A stretch of DNA of 64,000 nt from contig NZ_AXAZ01000042.1 in the NCBI RefSeq assembly GCF_000473065.1, positions 1 to 64,000 on the forward strand. Direction: 5' to 3'. The first letter of the stretch is position 1. The number at the start of each line of letters is the position of its first letter. The position numbers were made by a program, and so were the translations under genes. Shown here one piece after another: positions 44,449 through 54,115 of the stretch. The notes under the pieces are model-generated. The model did not search any database. It saw nothing but the letters and a program-made list of their open reading frames with translations, and had not been told where the DNA came from. This DNA is from Bradyrhizobium sp. WSM1743 (lineage in GTDB: Bacteria > Pseudomonadota > Alphaproteobacteria > Rhizobiales > Xanthobacteraceae).

Positions 44449-44550
44449 GTCATCGCCCGGCTTGACCGGGCGATCCAGTACTCCGAGGCGGTTGTGATTG
44501 AATCGAAGGCCCGCGGCGTACTGGATGCCCCGGTCAAGCCGGGGCATGAC
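44449..44550. repeat. Intergenic palindrome, family C
   Basis: GTCATCGCCCGGCTTGACCG and CCGGTCAAGCCGGGGCATGAC-type ends with ATCCAGTAC/GTACTGGAT inside; related to 30408-30509. Confidence 0.85.
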
Positions 44551-44590
44551 ACCGAGAGTGGGGAGCTGTGAGCTGACAATGGAGCAGCAG

Positions 44591-44866
44591 TTACCGCCCC
44601 AAGTGCCGCATGAAAATCCGCACCACGTAACCCTGTACCCGCGGCGCCTCGTCATAAATATCTGACGCGATCCGCTCGATGGTCTCGCGCAGCGACAGGA
44701 ATTGCGCCTGACGCGCGCTGCTTTCGGTGCCCTGCATGCCCGCGAGCTCGTCCATCGCGGCATCGCTGATCTGGCACTGCACCACATCGCCGTCGTTCAG
44801 CATGGTGAAGCGAAAGGCCAGCCGTTCAAGGTCATGGCCGATGATCTTGTCGCGCATCAGCGGCAT
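44591..44866 (-). CDS. DUF1488-like small protein
   Basis: A 91-residue protein from the ATG at 44866 (MPLMRDKIIGHDLERLAFRF) with VVQCQISDAAMDELAG and FLSLRETIERIASDIYDE; the pattern of a short beta region followed by a helix ending in an IE pair resembles DUF1488 proteins. A GGGA site lies seven bases upstream. A GTG at 44893 would add nine residues. Function is unknown; it lies downstream of the AMP nucleosidase gene. Confidence 0.6.
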   Translation of the reverse strand: MPLMRDKIIGHDLERLAFRFTMLNDGDVVQCQISDAAMDELAGMQGTESSARQAQFLSLRETIERIASDIYDEAPRVQGYVVRIFMRHLGR

Positions 44867-44946
44867 CAAGTCGTCCCGGTCGAGCCCCCGCACCGGACAA
44901 TGCTGAAAATCGCTCCGATTGTCAGCAGCAAAGTGCAGCTTCGCTC

Positions 44947-46416
44947 CTACTGGAACGCCACTTCGGCAAAGCTGCGGAGCTTGCGCGAATGCAGCCGCTC
45001 GGATTCCTGCTGCTTGAGCCGCTCCAGCGCCTTCAGGCCGATCTCGAGATGCTGACCGACACGGCGGCGGTAGAATTCGCTGGCCATGCCGGCGAGCTTG
45101 ATCTCACCGTGCAGCGGCTTGTCGGAGACGCACAGCAGCGTGCCGTAGGGGACGCGGAAGCGGTAGCCGTTTGCGGCGATCGCGGCCGATTCCATGTCGA
45201 GCGCGACCGCGCGCGACTGCGACAGGCGGCGGATCACCTCACGCCCGGAAATCTCCCAGTTGCGGTTGTCGACGCTCGCCACCGTGCCGGTACGCATCAG
45301 GCGCTTGAGCTCGAAACCTTCGAGCCCCGTGACGTCCTCGACCGCCTCCTCGAGCGCGACCTGCATCTCTGCCAGCGCCGGGATCGGCACCCACAGCGGC
45401 AGCTCCCGGTCGAGCACATGGTCCTCGCGCACATAGCCGTGCGCGAGCACGTAGTCGCCAAGCCGCTGCGTGTTGCGCAGGCCCGCGCAATGGCCGAGCA
45501 TCAGCCAGGCATGTGGCCGCAGCACCGCGACGTGGTCGGTGACGTTGCGCGCATTGGACGGACCGGTGCCGATATTGATCAGCGTGATGCCGCGATAGCC
45601 GGGCGCGACCAGGTGGAAGGCCGGCATCTGCGGTGCGCGCAGGGGCGCCGTCCCGCTGATGGCGCCGCCGCTGCTCGTGATCACATTGCCGGGCGCGACG
45701 AAAGCATCGAGACCGGCCTCGCCGGACTGAAGCCGCTGCTGGCAGAGCTGCGCGAAAGCGTCGACATAGAACTGGTAATTGGTGAAGATTACGAAGTTCT
45801 GGAAATATTCAGGATCAGTGCCGGTGTAGTGATAGAGCCGGCGCAGCGAGTAATCGACGCGGGCGGCGCGGAACAGGGACAGTGGCTCGGGCCCGCCCAG
45901 CTGGAGCTCGAAGGTGCCGTCGGCGATCGAATCGTCCATCGTCGCGAGATCGGGCACGTCGAACGCATCGCGCAGCGACCGCGTGACGGCGGAGTTCTCG
46001 CTGGTGGTGATGGCGGCCTCGATGTTGATGTCGCGGCGATAGGCGAAGTGGATCGGGATCGGCTCGGCGGACTCGCCGATCTCGACCGGCACGCCGTGAT
46101 TCTGGATCAGCAATCCGATCTGCTCGGTGAGGTAGGCGCGGAATAGATCCGGCCGCGTGACGCTGGTCTCGTGCACGCCGGGGCCATGGACGAAACCGTA
46201 GGACAGGCGCGAATCCAACCTCGCATGCGTCGCGGTGGTGAGGCGGACGAAGGGATAATGGGCCCGGACCCGCGTCGTGATCGCTTCGCCATTGACGTAC
46301 GCCTCGAAACGATCGCGCAGAAACTTCGTGTTGCGCTCGTAGATCTCTTCGAGGCGGGCAACGGCCGCGGAGGCATCGGAGAAGGATTCGGTGGCGATGG
46401 AGGGTGGGGACTGCAT
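44947..46416 (-). CDS. amn: AMP nucleosidase
   Basis: The 489-residue enzyme hydrolyses AMP to adenine and ribose 5-phosphate. It has the long N-terminal domain of Amn and a C-terminal nucleoside-phosphorylase-like domain with INIGTGPSNARNVTDH, LMLGHCAGLR and ALDMESAAIAANGYRFRVPYG. The length matches the family. The start at 46416 is the first Met that gives the family N-terminus. A family B palindrome lies upstream. Confidence 0.95.
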   Translation of the reverse strand: MQSPPSIATESFSDASAAVARLEEIYERNTKFLRDRFEAYVNGEAITTRVRAHYPFVRLTTATHARLDSRLSYGFVHGPGVHETSVTRPDLFRAYLTEQIGLLIQNHGVPVEIGESAEPIPIHFAYRRDINIEAAITTSENSAVTRSLRDAFDVPDLATMDDSIADGTFELQLGGPEPLSLFRAARVDYSLRRLYHYTGTDPEYFQNFVIFTNYQFYVDAFAQLCQQRLQSGEAGLDAFVAPGNVITSSGGAISGTAPLRAPQMPAFHLVAPGYRGITLINIGTGPSNARNVTDHVAVLRPHAWLMLGHCAGLRNTQRLGDYVLAHGYVREDHVLDRELPLWVPIPALAEMQVALEEAVEDVTGLEGFELKRLMRTGTVASVDNRNWEISGREVIRRLSQSRAVALDMESAAIAANGYRFRVPYGTLLCVSDKPLHGEIKLAGMASEFYRRRVGQHLEIGLKALERLKQQESERLHSRKLRSFAEVAFQ

Positions 46417-46473
46417 TGTTCGACCGCCGGGTTTGCTGTTTGCAATCGCAGTATAGCAAACTGACAGCCAAGT

Positions 46474-46554
46474 CGTCATTGCGAGCGCAGCGAAGCAATC
46501 CAGAAATCTCTCCGTGGAGGCAGACTGGATTGCTTCGCTCCGCTCGCAATGACG
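46474..46554. repeat. Intergenic palindrome, family B
   Basis: CGTCATTGCGAGCGCAGCG and CGCTCGCAATGACG ends with GAAGCAATCCAG/CTGGATTGCTTC inside. Confidence 0.88.
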
Positions 46555-46579
46555 AGCGGAGATGACGTGCTTACGCGCG

Positions 46580-47914
46580 TCACTTCTCCCGGAAGGCGCG
46601 CATCAGCTGGTCGTGCAGCGGCTTCATCAGATAGGACAGCATGGTGCGGTCGCCGGTCTGAACGAAGGCTTCCACGGGCATGCCGGGAATCAGCTTGACG
46701 TCGCCGAGCCGGGCGACCTCCTCGGGCGGCATCGAGACGCGGATGGTGTAGTAACCCTGGCCGGTGCGCTGGTCGGTGGTGACGTCGGGCGAGACGCGGC
46801 TGACGACGCCGTTGAGCTCGGGCGTGGTGCGCTGGTTGAACGCGGAGAGGCGCAGCAACGTCTTTTGGCCGATCTGGAGCTTGTCGATGTCGACCGGATT
46901 GACCTTGGCCTCGACCTGGAGATCGTCGGCCTGCGGCACGATCAGCATCAAGGTATCGCCGGCAGTGACGACGCCGCCGACCGTGTGCACCGTCGATTGC
47001 AGCACCATGCCATCCTGCGGCGCGCGGATGTCGACGCGGCGGAGCTGATCTTCGGCAGCGACCTTGCGCTCGATCAGCTCACCGATCTTGTCGTTGGTCT
47101 CGCGCAGGTCCTTGGAGACCTCGCTGACCACGTCCTTGTCGATCTGGATGATCTGGAGCTCGGTCTCGGTGATCTTGCCCTTGGCCTGGGCGCGCGAGGC
47201 GATGTACTGCGCGCGCTCGCCGTTGAGGCGGGCCGAGTCGCGTTCGAGCTGGGTCAGGCGCGAGATCTGCACCAGACGCTTGTCGTAGAGCTCGCGCACG
47301 CCGGTGAGCTCGTTCTGCACCAGCGCGATCTCCTGATCCTTGGCCTTCTCCTGGGCGCTGAGACCGGCGATTTCCTCGTTGAGCTGCGTGATGCGCTCAC
47401 GCAGCTGGGCCTTCTGTCCGGTGCGGCCGTTGACGCGGACGTCGAACAGCTTGGTTTCGGCCGATAGCAGCACCTTGACGTCGGGATCGTGGGCGCGATC
47501 GAGAAGGCTTTGCGGGAATTCGATCTTGTCGACACCGCGCTGCTCGGCCTGCAGTCGCGCCGCGCGCGCCTGCGCGGCGTCCAGATTCTTGGTGACGATC
47601 GCAAGGTTGGCTTTGGTGACGGTGTCGTCGAGCCGCACCACGATGTCGCCGGCCTTGACCAGGTCGCCGTCGCGGGCGCGCACCTCGCCGACCACGCCGC
47701 CGGTCGGGTGCTGCACCTTCTTGACGTTGGATTCGACCACGATCTGCCCCGGCGCGATCAGCGCGCCCGAGATCAAGACGGTCGACGCCCAGCCGCCGAG
47801 GCCGACGACCAGGACCAGCACAATCGCGAGGCCGAGGATCAGGTGAAACTTGATGGAATCACGCACGGTCTTCTTGGCGGCGGGCTTCGCACCGCCGATC
47901 GCCATCGTGCTCAT
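46580..47914 (-). CDS. prsE: Type I secretion periplasmic adaptor (HlyD/PrsE family)
   Basis: The 444-residue membrane-fusion protein has one helix at about 24-48, a beta-barrel/lipoyl start (LISGALIAPGQIVVESNVKK, QHPTGGVVGEVRARDGD), a long coiled-coil region at about 105-290 and a C-terminal barrel (VDIRAPQDGMV, LIPGMPVEAFV). It links the inner-membrane ABC exporter to an outer-membrane TolC-type channel. It starts 10 bp after the stop of the ABC gene. No TolC gene is next to it. Confidence 0.92.
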   Translation of the reverse strand: MSTMAIGGAKPAAKKTVRDSIKFHLILGLAIVLVLVVGLGGWASTVLISGALIAPGQIVVESNVKKVQHPTGGVVGEVRARDGDLVKAGDIVVRLDDTVTKANLAIVTKNLDAAQARAARLQAEQRGVDKIEFPQSLLDRAHDPDVKVLLSAETKLFDVRVNGRTGQKAQLRERITQLNEEIAGLSAQEKAKDQEIALVQNELTGVRELYDKRLVQISRLTQLERDSARLNGERAQYIASRAQAKGKITETELQIIQIDKDVVSEVSKDLRETNDKIGELIERKVAAEDQLRRVDIRAPQDGMVLQSTVHTVGGVVTAGDTLMLIVPQADDLQVEAKVNPVDIDKLQIGQKTLLRLSAFNQRTTPELNGVVSRVSPDVTTDQRTGQGYYTIRVSMPPEEVARLGDVKLIPGMPVEAFVQTGDRTMLSYLMKPLHDQLMRAFREK

Positions 47915-47924
47915 GACTTTGCGC

Positions 47925-49673
47925 TCATGACTTGGCCACTCCGCCTTCGCTGACGATCTTGATCGGTGCCGGCGGCGTCACGCGCGGCTGCAGCACCTGG
48001 GCGAGCACCTGCTCCTTCGGGCCGAACGTCTGCATGCGGCCGTCGCGCAGCACCAGGATCTGGTCGACCGCCTCGACGCCGATCGGGCGGTGCGCCACCA
48101 CGACGACGATGGCGCCGCGCTCGCGCGCCGACCGGATGGCGCGGGTCAGCGCCTCATCGCCTTCGGTATCAAGATTGGAGTTGGGCTCGTCGAGCACGAT
48201 CAGGAAGGGGTTGCCGTAGAGCGCGCGCGCCAGCGCCACGCGCTGCGCCTGGCCTGCCGACAGCGCGGCGCCCTGCTCGCCGACTTGCGTGTTGTAGCCC
48301 TCGCGCATCTTGATGATCATCTCGTGCACGCCGGCTTCTTTCGCAGCCGCGATGATGCCTTCAGAGGTCGCCGCAGGATCGAACCGGCTGATGTTCTGCG
48401 CGATGGTGCCGCCGAACAACTCGACATCCTGCGGCAGATAGCCGATGTGGCGGCCGAGCATGTCGGACGACCATTGATCGAGCGCCGCCCCGTCGAGCCG
48501 CACCTTGCCGCGCACCGGCTGCCAGACCCCGACCAGCGCGCGGATCAGCGACGACTTGCCGGAGCCGCTCGGGCCGATCACGCCGAGGCCGTTGCCGGCG
48601 GCGAGCGCGAAGGTGATATCCTGCACCACGAGACGCTGGTCCCCCGGCGGCACCATGGCGACACCTTCGACCGACAGGCGGCTGGTCGGCGCCTGCAACT
48701 GGGTCGGCATCGCCTGCGCCGGCATCTGCTCCAAGAGGCGCGTGAGGCGGTGCCAGCTCTGACGCGCAGCGACGAAGGATTTCCAGTGCGCAATGGCGAG
48801 ATCGACCGGCGCGAGCGCGCGGGCGGAGAGGATTGAACCTGCGATGATGATGCCGGCGGTCGCCTCCTGGTGGATGACGAGATAGGCACCGACCGCGAGC
48901 ACGGCCGATTGCAGCATCATGCGCAGCACTTTTGCGACCGCGCCGAGACCGCCGGCGACGTCGCTCGCCCGCTGATTGCCGGAGAGGTATTTTTCGTTGG
49001 CCTCGCTCCAGCGCTGATTCATCCGGCCGGCCATGCCCATCGCCACCATCACTTCGGCGTTGCGGCGGCTGGCCTGGGCGAGATCGTTGCGCTGGGCGGC
49101 GAGGCCCATCGCCTCCTTCGCCGGCTGGCGGGACATGAACTCGGTGACCAGCGTCAGCCCGACCAGGATGATGGCGCCGACCAGCGCGGTGACGCCGATC
49201 AGGACATGGAAGGCGAAACAGATGGCGAGATAGAGCGGCAGCCAGGGCAGATCGAAGAACGCGCTCGGCCCCAGGCCGCCGAGGAAGGAGCGGACATTGT
49301 CGAGATCGCGCAGCGGCTGCAGGCCCTCGTTGCGGCTGCCGACCAGGAGCGGCAGGCGCACGATGGTGTCGAATACGCGCTTGTTGAGGGCCTCGTCGAG
49401 CGAGGTACCGATCCGCCCCAGGATGCGGTTGCGGATCATGTCCAGCACGCCCTGCGCCATGTAGAGGAAACTGGCGAGGATGATGAGGCCGACCAGCGTC
49501 GGGATGCTGCGGCTCGGCAGCACCCGGTCGTAGACCTCCAGCATGAAGATCGACCCGGTCAGATAGAGCAGGTTGATCATGCAGCTCATCAGGCCGACGC
49601 CGATGAATGCCGTGCGACAAGCGCGCAAGGCATCACCGAGCTCCGAACGGCGGACGCCAGGGATGGCTGCCAT
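47925..49673 (-). CDS. prsD: Type I secretion ABC transporter (PrtD/PrsD family)
   Basis: The 582-residue exporter has a membrane domain of six helices (about 1-300) and an ATPase domain with Walker A GPSGSGKSS at about 370, signature LSAGQAQRVALARAL and Walker B FLIVLDEPNSNLD. It lacks the C39-like N-terminal domain of HlyB, as PrtD-type exporters do. With the next gene it would export proteins with RTX-type C-terminal signals, for example the protein at the right edge of the window. Confidence 0.93.
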   Translation of the reverse strand: MAAIPGVRRSELGDALRACRTAFIGVGLMSCMINLLYLTGSIFMLEVYDRVLPSRSIPTLVGLIILASFLYMAQGVLDMIRNRILGRIGTSLDEALNKRVFDTIVRLPLLVGSRNEGLQPLRDLDNVRSFLGGLGPSAFFDLPWLPLYLAICFAFHVLIGVTALVGAIILVGLTLVTEFMSRQPAKEAMGLAAQRNDLAQASRRNAEVMVAMGMAGRMNQRWSEANEKYLSGNQRASDVAGGLGAVAKVLRMMLQSAVLAVGAYLVIHQEATAGIIIAGSILSARALAPVDLAIAHWKSFVAARQSWHRLTRLLEQMPAQAMPTQLQAPTSRLSVEGVAMVPPGDQRLVVQDITFALAAGNGLGVIGPSGSGKSSLIRALVGVWQPVRGKVRLDGAALDQWSSDMLGRHIGYLPQDVELFGGTIAQNISRFDPAATSEGIIAAAKEAGVHEMIIKMREGYNTQVGEQGAALSAGQAQRVALARALYGNPFLIVLDEPNSNLDTEGDEALTRAIRSARERGAIVVVVAHRPIGVEAVDQILVLRDGRMQTFGPKEQVLAQVLQPRVTPPAPIKIVSEGGVAKS

Positions 49674-49933
49674 CAGTCTGATCTCTTTCAGGTGGGGGCC
49701 ACAGCCCCTGATTTCACGCGCATTCAGAGTACTCGCCCCGGATTAACATCATGTTCGCTCTGCGTCCAACGCAGCCGAGTTCATCCAGAACCCTGATGGG
49801 CCACATCTACCCCCGACGGCCCCGCACGCAAGTCCGGTATTTCACAGTCTTTGCGGCTTTTTGGTGCAGAGGCTGCCGTCCTCCCCAGCTCAGGACAGGC
49901 GCCAAGTTCCGACCAATCGAACCGAGCGGCTGG

Positions 49934-50203
49934 CTAGAGCCGGCCGCCGCCGCGCACCAGCCGCACCACCAGCAGCAGGATGACCGCGCCGATCGCGGAA
50001 TAGACGATCTCGGAGACCAGGCCGGTGCCGAGACGGATGCCGAGTTTGGGAAACAGAAGACTCGCGACCAGTGCACCGGCAATGCCGATCACGATGTCGC
50101 CGATGATGCCGAACCCAGCGCCCCGCACGATCTTTCCGGCAAGCCAGCCGGCGACCAGGCCGACGAACAGGATGACGAGCAGGCCTTCGTTAGAAATGTA
50201 CAT
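49934..50203 (-). CDS. GlsB/YeaQ/YmgE-family membrane protein
   Basis: The 89-residue protein consists of three hydrophobic segments: EGLLVILFVGLVAGWLAG, GIIGDIVIGIAGALVASLLF and SEIVYSAIGAVILLLVVRLV. The Gly-rich first and second helices are typical of this transglycosylase-associated stress-protein family. A GAGAGGGACC site lies upstream of the ATG at 50203. No operon partner is apparent. Confidence 0.88.
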   Translation of the reverse strand: MYISNEGLLVILFVGLVAGWLAGKIVRGAGFGIIGDIVIGIAGALVASLLFPKLGIRLGTGLVSEIVYSAIGAVILLLVVRLVRGGGRL

Positions 50204-50296
50204 AAGTTAAGGTCCCTCTCCTTGAACGGAGCCATGGAACGGGAACCGGGATGAATGGGGTGTGAATGCTGCTCGCGGCCCCGGCCGGTTGGCGCG

Positions 50297-51271
50297 CTAC
50301 GTCGCGGCAACCGGTCCCGCCAGCACACACCTTGCCGCTCGTCCCGCCTCCACCTCGACATTCGCAGGCAATTGCTCCAGGCAGCGCGGCTGGGCCATAG
50401 CGCAGCGGGGTGCGAAGGAGCAATTGTGCGGCTTCTCGGCGAGCGAGGGCGGCGTGCCGGGGATGGTCTCCAGCCGCTGGCCCCGCTTGGCGCCATGGAT
50501 GGTGGAGGCGAGCAGGCCCTTGGCGTAGGGATGCACGGGCGAGCGGACGATGTCGCGAAGCGAGCCCTGCTCCACGATCTGGCCTGCATACATTACCGCG
50601 ACGCGGTCGCAGATCTCGATGGCGACGCCGATGTCGTGGGTGACGAAAATGACGGACATGCCGAACTCGCGCTGCAGCTCGCGCAGCAGCAAGAGGATCT
50701 GGATCTGCACGGTGGCATCGAGCGCGGTGGTCGGCTCGTCGGCCAGCAGGATTTTTGGCCGACAGGCGAGCGCCAGCGCGATCATCGCGCGCTGGCGCAT
50801 GCCGCCGGACATCTCGTGCGGATAGGCATCGAGCCGGCGCTTGGCCGAGGGAATGCGCACGACCTCGAGCATTTCGAGCGCCCGCGCGCGCCCTTCCGCA
50901 AAGCTCTTGCCCTCGTGACGCACCACGCTTTCGGCGATCTGCGCCCCGATGGTGTAGACCGGATCGAGCGCCAGCGCGGGCTCCTGGAAGATCATCGAGA
51001 CGGTCTGGCCGCGAAACGACGACAGCTCTTCGTCGTTCATGGCGAGCACGTCACGGCCCAGCACGTTGACCGTGCCGGAGATCTGCGTGCGCTTCTTCGG
51101 CAACAGCCGCATCAGCGCACGCAGGGTCACACTCTTGCCCGAACCGGATTCGCCGAGCAGGCCGAGCACCTCGCTGTTGCCGAGCGACAGGCTGAGGTCG
51201 TTCACGGCATAGACCGTGCGCTCGCCGGTGAAGCGGATGTTGAGGCCTGAGATCGCGACGAGCTTGGTCAT
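50297..51271 (-). CDS. Dpp/Opp-type ABC transporter ATP-binding protein (D subunit)
   Basis: The 324-residue ATPase has Walker A GESGSGKS at about 41, signature MSGGMRQRAMIALAL, Walker B ILLADEPTTALD, and the C-terminal Fe-S-like motif of peptide-transporter ATPases (CSFAPRC-x5-RC). It pairs with the ATPase at 52874. Its ATG overlaps the stop of the amidase by 4 bp (ATGA), so it is translated with it. Confidence 0.92.
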   Translation of the reverse strand: MTKLVAISGLNIRFTGERTVYAVNDLSLSLGNSEVLGLLGESGSGKSVTLRALMRLLPKKRTQISGTVNVLGRDVLAMNDEELSSFRGQTVSMIFQEPALALDPVYTIGAQIAESVVRHEGKSFAEGRARALEMLEVVRIPSAKRRLDAYPHEMSGGMRQRAMIALALACRPKILLADEPTTALDATVQIQILLLLRELQREFGMSVIFVTHDIGVAIEICDRVAVMYAGQIVEQGSLRDIVRSPVHPYAKGLLASTIHGAKRGQRLETIPGTPPSLAEKPHNCSFAPRCAMAQPRCLEQLPANVEVEAGRAARCVLAGPVAAT

Positions 51272-52683
51272 GACGGCAGCTTGGGGATCCGGTCGTGATA
51301 GTCGGTGGCGCGCTGGAAGGCGGCGCCGATGGTGAGCAAGGTCGCTTCGTCGAAGGAGCGGCCGATCAACTGCATGCCGACCGGCAGGCCGCTTCTGGTG
51401 AAGCCGGAGGGCACGGTGAGCGACGGCAGGCCGAGGAAATTCACCGGGCGGGTGAACAGCGTCAATCGCTGCAACAGCGCCGGCGCGTTCGGACCGCCGC
51501 CGACGTCGCTCTCCTCGATCGTCGGCGCCGGCACCGGAGACGCCGGTGCGATCACCGCATCGACGCCAGCGGTTGCGGCGTTATGCGCGGCGAGGGCGGA
51601 CCCACGCCAGCGCATCGCCTCAAGATAGGTGATAGCGGGAACGGCAAGCCCGTTCTGAAGCCGCATCAAAACCTGCGGGCCATAATCCTGCGGACGCTCG
51701 ATCATCCAGCGCTTGTGGAAGGCGGCGGCTTCCGCGGCGAGCACGAGCTGGCTTGCCGAAGACAATTGCCGCTGATCGGGAAGGTCGACCTTGATGATGT
51801 CGGCGCCCTCACGCTTGAGCACGGCGATGGTCTCGTCCAGCACGCGCGCGACCTCGCTGTCGAGATCGTCGACATAGAACGACGCGGGCACGCCGATCTT
51901 GAGGCCCTTCAGCGAGCCCTTCGTCGCTGCGACGTAATCCGACAACGGCTCGTGACTACAGGTCGAATCGGCAGGATCGGGGCCGGCCATCAGCGCCAGC
52001 AACAGCGCGCAGTCCTCGGCGGTGCGGGCGAGCGGGCCGACCGTGTCGAGCGATTGCGACAGCGGCATCGCACCGGCGCGGCTGACGCGGCCCACAGTGG
52101 TCTTGAGGCCGGTGACGCCGCAGAAATGCGCGGGCATGCGGATCGAGCCGCCGGTGTCGGAGCCGAGCGCCGCATAGGTCAGGCGTGCGGCAACCGCGGA
52201 GCCGGAGCCGGACGAGGAGCCGCCGGTGATGTGGGCGACGTTCCAGGGATTGCGCACCGGACCGTAATGGGCGTTGTGGCCGGTCGGGCCATAGGCGAAC
52301 TCGGCCAGATGCAGCGTGCCGAGCCGAACCTGGCCGGCGTCCTTCAACCGTTGCAAGGCGGTGGAGGTCACGGTCGGCACGAAATCGCGGCGGATCAGGG
52401 AGCCGCAGGTCGCAACGTGGCCAGCGTCGTAATACATGTCCTTGTGCGCGAGCGGCACGCCGTGCAGCGGGCCTCGGACATTGCCTTTGGCGAGCTCGGA
52501 ATCGGCGGCATCCGCCGCTTTCAATGCAGCTTCGGCCTCGATCGACATGAACGCGTTGAGGTGCGGCTGCCATTGCCCAATGCGGTGCAGCAGCGCGCGC
52601 GTCACCTCATGCGAGGACAGCTGCTTCATCGCGATCGCACGCGCGACCTCGGTGAGCGTCATCAATGCAGGCTCGGCGTTCAT
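51268..52683 (-). CDS. AtzE-like amidase
   Basis: The 471-residue amidase-signature enzyme has Lys in GVPLAHKDMYYDAG, the loop GGSSSGSGSAVAA and nucleophile Ser in GSDTGGSIRMPAHFCG. The small DUF4089 protein before it and the 4-bp overlap with it match AtzG-AtzE pairs, in which AtzE hydrolyses 1-carboxybiuret in cyanuric acid breakdown. The substrate here is unknown, but the surrounding transporter subunits suggest an imported amide or ureido compound. Start at 52683 gives MNAEPALMTLTEVARAI. Confidence 0.9.
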   Translation of the reverse strand: MNAEPALMTLTEVARAIAMKQLSSHEVTRALLHRIGQWQPHLNAFMSIEAEAALKAADAADSELAKGNVRGPLHGVPLAHKDMYYDAGHVATCGSLIRRDFVPTVTSTALQRLKDAGQVRLGTLHLAEFAYGPTGHNAHYGPVRNPWNVAHITGGSSSGSGSAVAARLTYAALGSDTGGSIRMPAHFCGVTGLKTTVGRVSRAGAMPLSQSLDTVGPLARTAEDCALLLALMAGPDPADSTCSHEPLSDYVAATKGSLKGLKIGVPASFYVDDLDSEVARVLDETIAVLKREGADIIKVDLPDQRQLSSASQLVLAAEAAAFHKRWMIERPQDYGPQVLMRLQNGLAVPAITYLEAMRWRGSALAAHNAATAGVDAVIAPASPVPAPTIEESDVGGGPNAPALLQRLTLFTRPVNFLGLPSLTVPSGFTRSGLPVGMQLIGRSFDEATLLTIGAAFQRATDYHDRIPKLPS

Positions 52684-52877
52684 TTCGACACCTTCTGCAT
52701 CTGCGCGAGCACGTAGCCGGCCGGCTCGAGATCGAATGGCAGCGTGCCGGCGATGGCGGCGAAGCCTTCGAAGGCAGGTCCGATGGCATTGGAGATGCGG
52801 GTTGCGATCTCGTCGTCCACGGGAATACCCGAGACTTGCGCGATGGGCTTGATCTCTTTCGGTGTCGGTCTTGTCAT
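52680..52877 (-). CDS. DUF4089/AtzG-like small partner of the amidase
   Basis: A 65-residue protein with two predicted helices (DDEIATRISNAIGPAFEGFAAIAGTLPFDLEPAGYVLAQ in overlapping parts, including IATRISNAIG and GYVLAQMQKV). It matches DUF4089, the AtzG family, which binds and stabilises AtzE as GatC does GatA. It overlaps the upstream ATPase and the downstream amidase by 4 bp each (ATGA), showing tight translational coupling. Confidence 0.85.
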   Translation of the reverse strand: MTRPTPKEIKPIAQVSGIPVDDEIATRISNAIGPAFEGFAAIAGTLPFDLEPAGYVLAQMQKVSK

Positions 52878-53932
52878 GCTGTTTCCCCTGCGGGTGCGCG
52901 GCTATGGCCTGAACCCGGGATCGCCATGTAGCACGCGGCCTCGTGACCCATTCTATCGAGCGCGGTGAGCTTTGGTGTCGCATTTGCGCAGAGCGGCTCC
53001 GCAAACGGACAACGGGTGTGGAAGCGGCAGCCCGAGGGCGGATCGATCGGATTGGGCGGGTCGCCTGATATTGGCGGCGTCTCGGTGCGCTTGTCGGGGT
53101 CCGATGACGGCATCGCCGCGAGAAGGGCGCGCGTGTAGGGGTGGGCCGGCGCGTCCCAGACCTGGTCGACCGGGCCGAGCTCGACGACCTCGCCGAGATA
53201 CATCACCAGCACGCGGTCCGAGATGTAACGGACGACGTTAAGGTCGTGGCTGATGAAGAGATAGGTCAGACCGAACTCGCGCTTGAGATCGGCCAGCAGG
53301 TTGAGCACCTGCGCCTCGACGGATTTGTCGAGCGCGGAGACGGCCTCATCCAGGATCACCAGCCGCGGCGAGAGAGCGAGCGCGCGGGCGATGTTGACGC
53401 GCTGGCGCTGGCCGCCGGAGATTTCGTGCGGATAACGGTTGGCGAAGGTTTCCGGACGCAAGCCGACCTTGCCGAGCAGCTCGCGAGCGAGCGCCCGCGC
53501 CGCGCCATCGGCCATGCCGTGAACCTTGGGCCCGAACGCGATGGATTCCTCGATGGTCAGGCGCGGATTGAGCGAAGCGTAGGAATCCTGAAACACCATC
53601 TGCATGCCGCGGCGCAGCTCGCGCAGCGAGAGCGACTGCCCGACCGTCATGCCGTCATAGATGATGTCGCCGTCATCGCACGGCATCAGATGCATCAAAA
53701 GGCGCGCGGTGGTGGACTTGCCGCAGCCGGACTCGCCGACGATGCCGACGGTCTCGCCCTTGGCGACGGAGAACGAGACGTTGTCGACGGCGCGCACGGT
53801 GCGCTTGGCGGCGAACAGCCCACCGCGCACCGGGAAATGCTTGGTCAGGCCGTTGACCTGCAGCAGCGGCTGCGCGACTCCGCCGCGGTCCTCGACCGGT
53901 TCGAGCATTTCAACTGAGGCATTCTCGCTCAT
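52874..53932 (-). CDS. Dpp/Opp-type ABC transporter ATP-binding protein (F subunit)
   Basis: The 352-residue ATPase has Walker A GESGCGKS at about 67, signature ISGGQRQRVNIARAL, Walker B LVILDEAVSALD and the late RFHTRCPFAEPLC cluster motif. The N-terminal KHFPVRGGLFAAKRTVRAVD insert is typical of F subunits. It is separated from the permease gene before it by 183 bp that hold a palindromic repeat, and it overlaps the AtzG-like gene. Confidence 0.92.
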   Translation of the reverse strand: MSENASVEMLEPVEDRGGVAQPLLQVNGLTKHFPVRGGLFAAKRTVRAVDNVSFSVAKGETVGIVGESGCGKSTTARLLMHLMPCDDGDIIYDGMTVGQSLSLRELRRGMQMVFQDSYASLNPRLTIEESIAFGPKVHGMADGAARALARELLGKVGLRPETFANRYPHEISGGQRQRVNIARALALSPRLVILDEAVSALDKSVEAQVLNLLADLKREFGLTYLFISHDLNVVRYISDRVLVMYLGEVVELGPVDQVWDAPAHPYTRALLAAMPSSDPDKRTETPPISGDPPNPIDPPSGCRFHTRCPFAEPLCANATPKLTALDRMGHEAACYMAIPGSGHSRAPAGETA

Positions 53933-53946
53933 GGCCGGTATCCTTT

Positions 53947-54074
53947 ACCTCTCCCCATCGGGAAGAGGTCGGCGCGTAGCGCCGGGTGAGGGGGCGCGGC
54001 AAACTCGATGCAGCGTAACCCCTCACCCGGATTGCATCTTGCGATGCAATCCGACCTCTCCCTTCGGGAGAGGT
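53947..54074. repeat. Intergenic palindrome, family D, inside the transporter operon
   Basis: ACCTCTCCCCATCGGGAAGAGGT on the left and ACCTCTCCCTTCGGGAGAGGT on the right, each itself a hairpin, enclose GGGTGAGGGG/CCCCTCACCC. It lies between the permease and ATPase genes of one operon. Confidence 0.88.
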
Positions 54075-54115
54075 GTGGCTCCGACATCGCCGCAATCAGA
54101 ATCTCTCTCATTGCG

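Noticed and set aside
51295..52716. 473-residue rightward open frame opposite the amidase
   Set aside because: Low-complexity Arg/His/Gly sequence without domain; the amidase has a complete Ser-Ser-Lys site.
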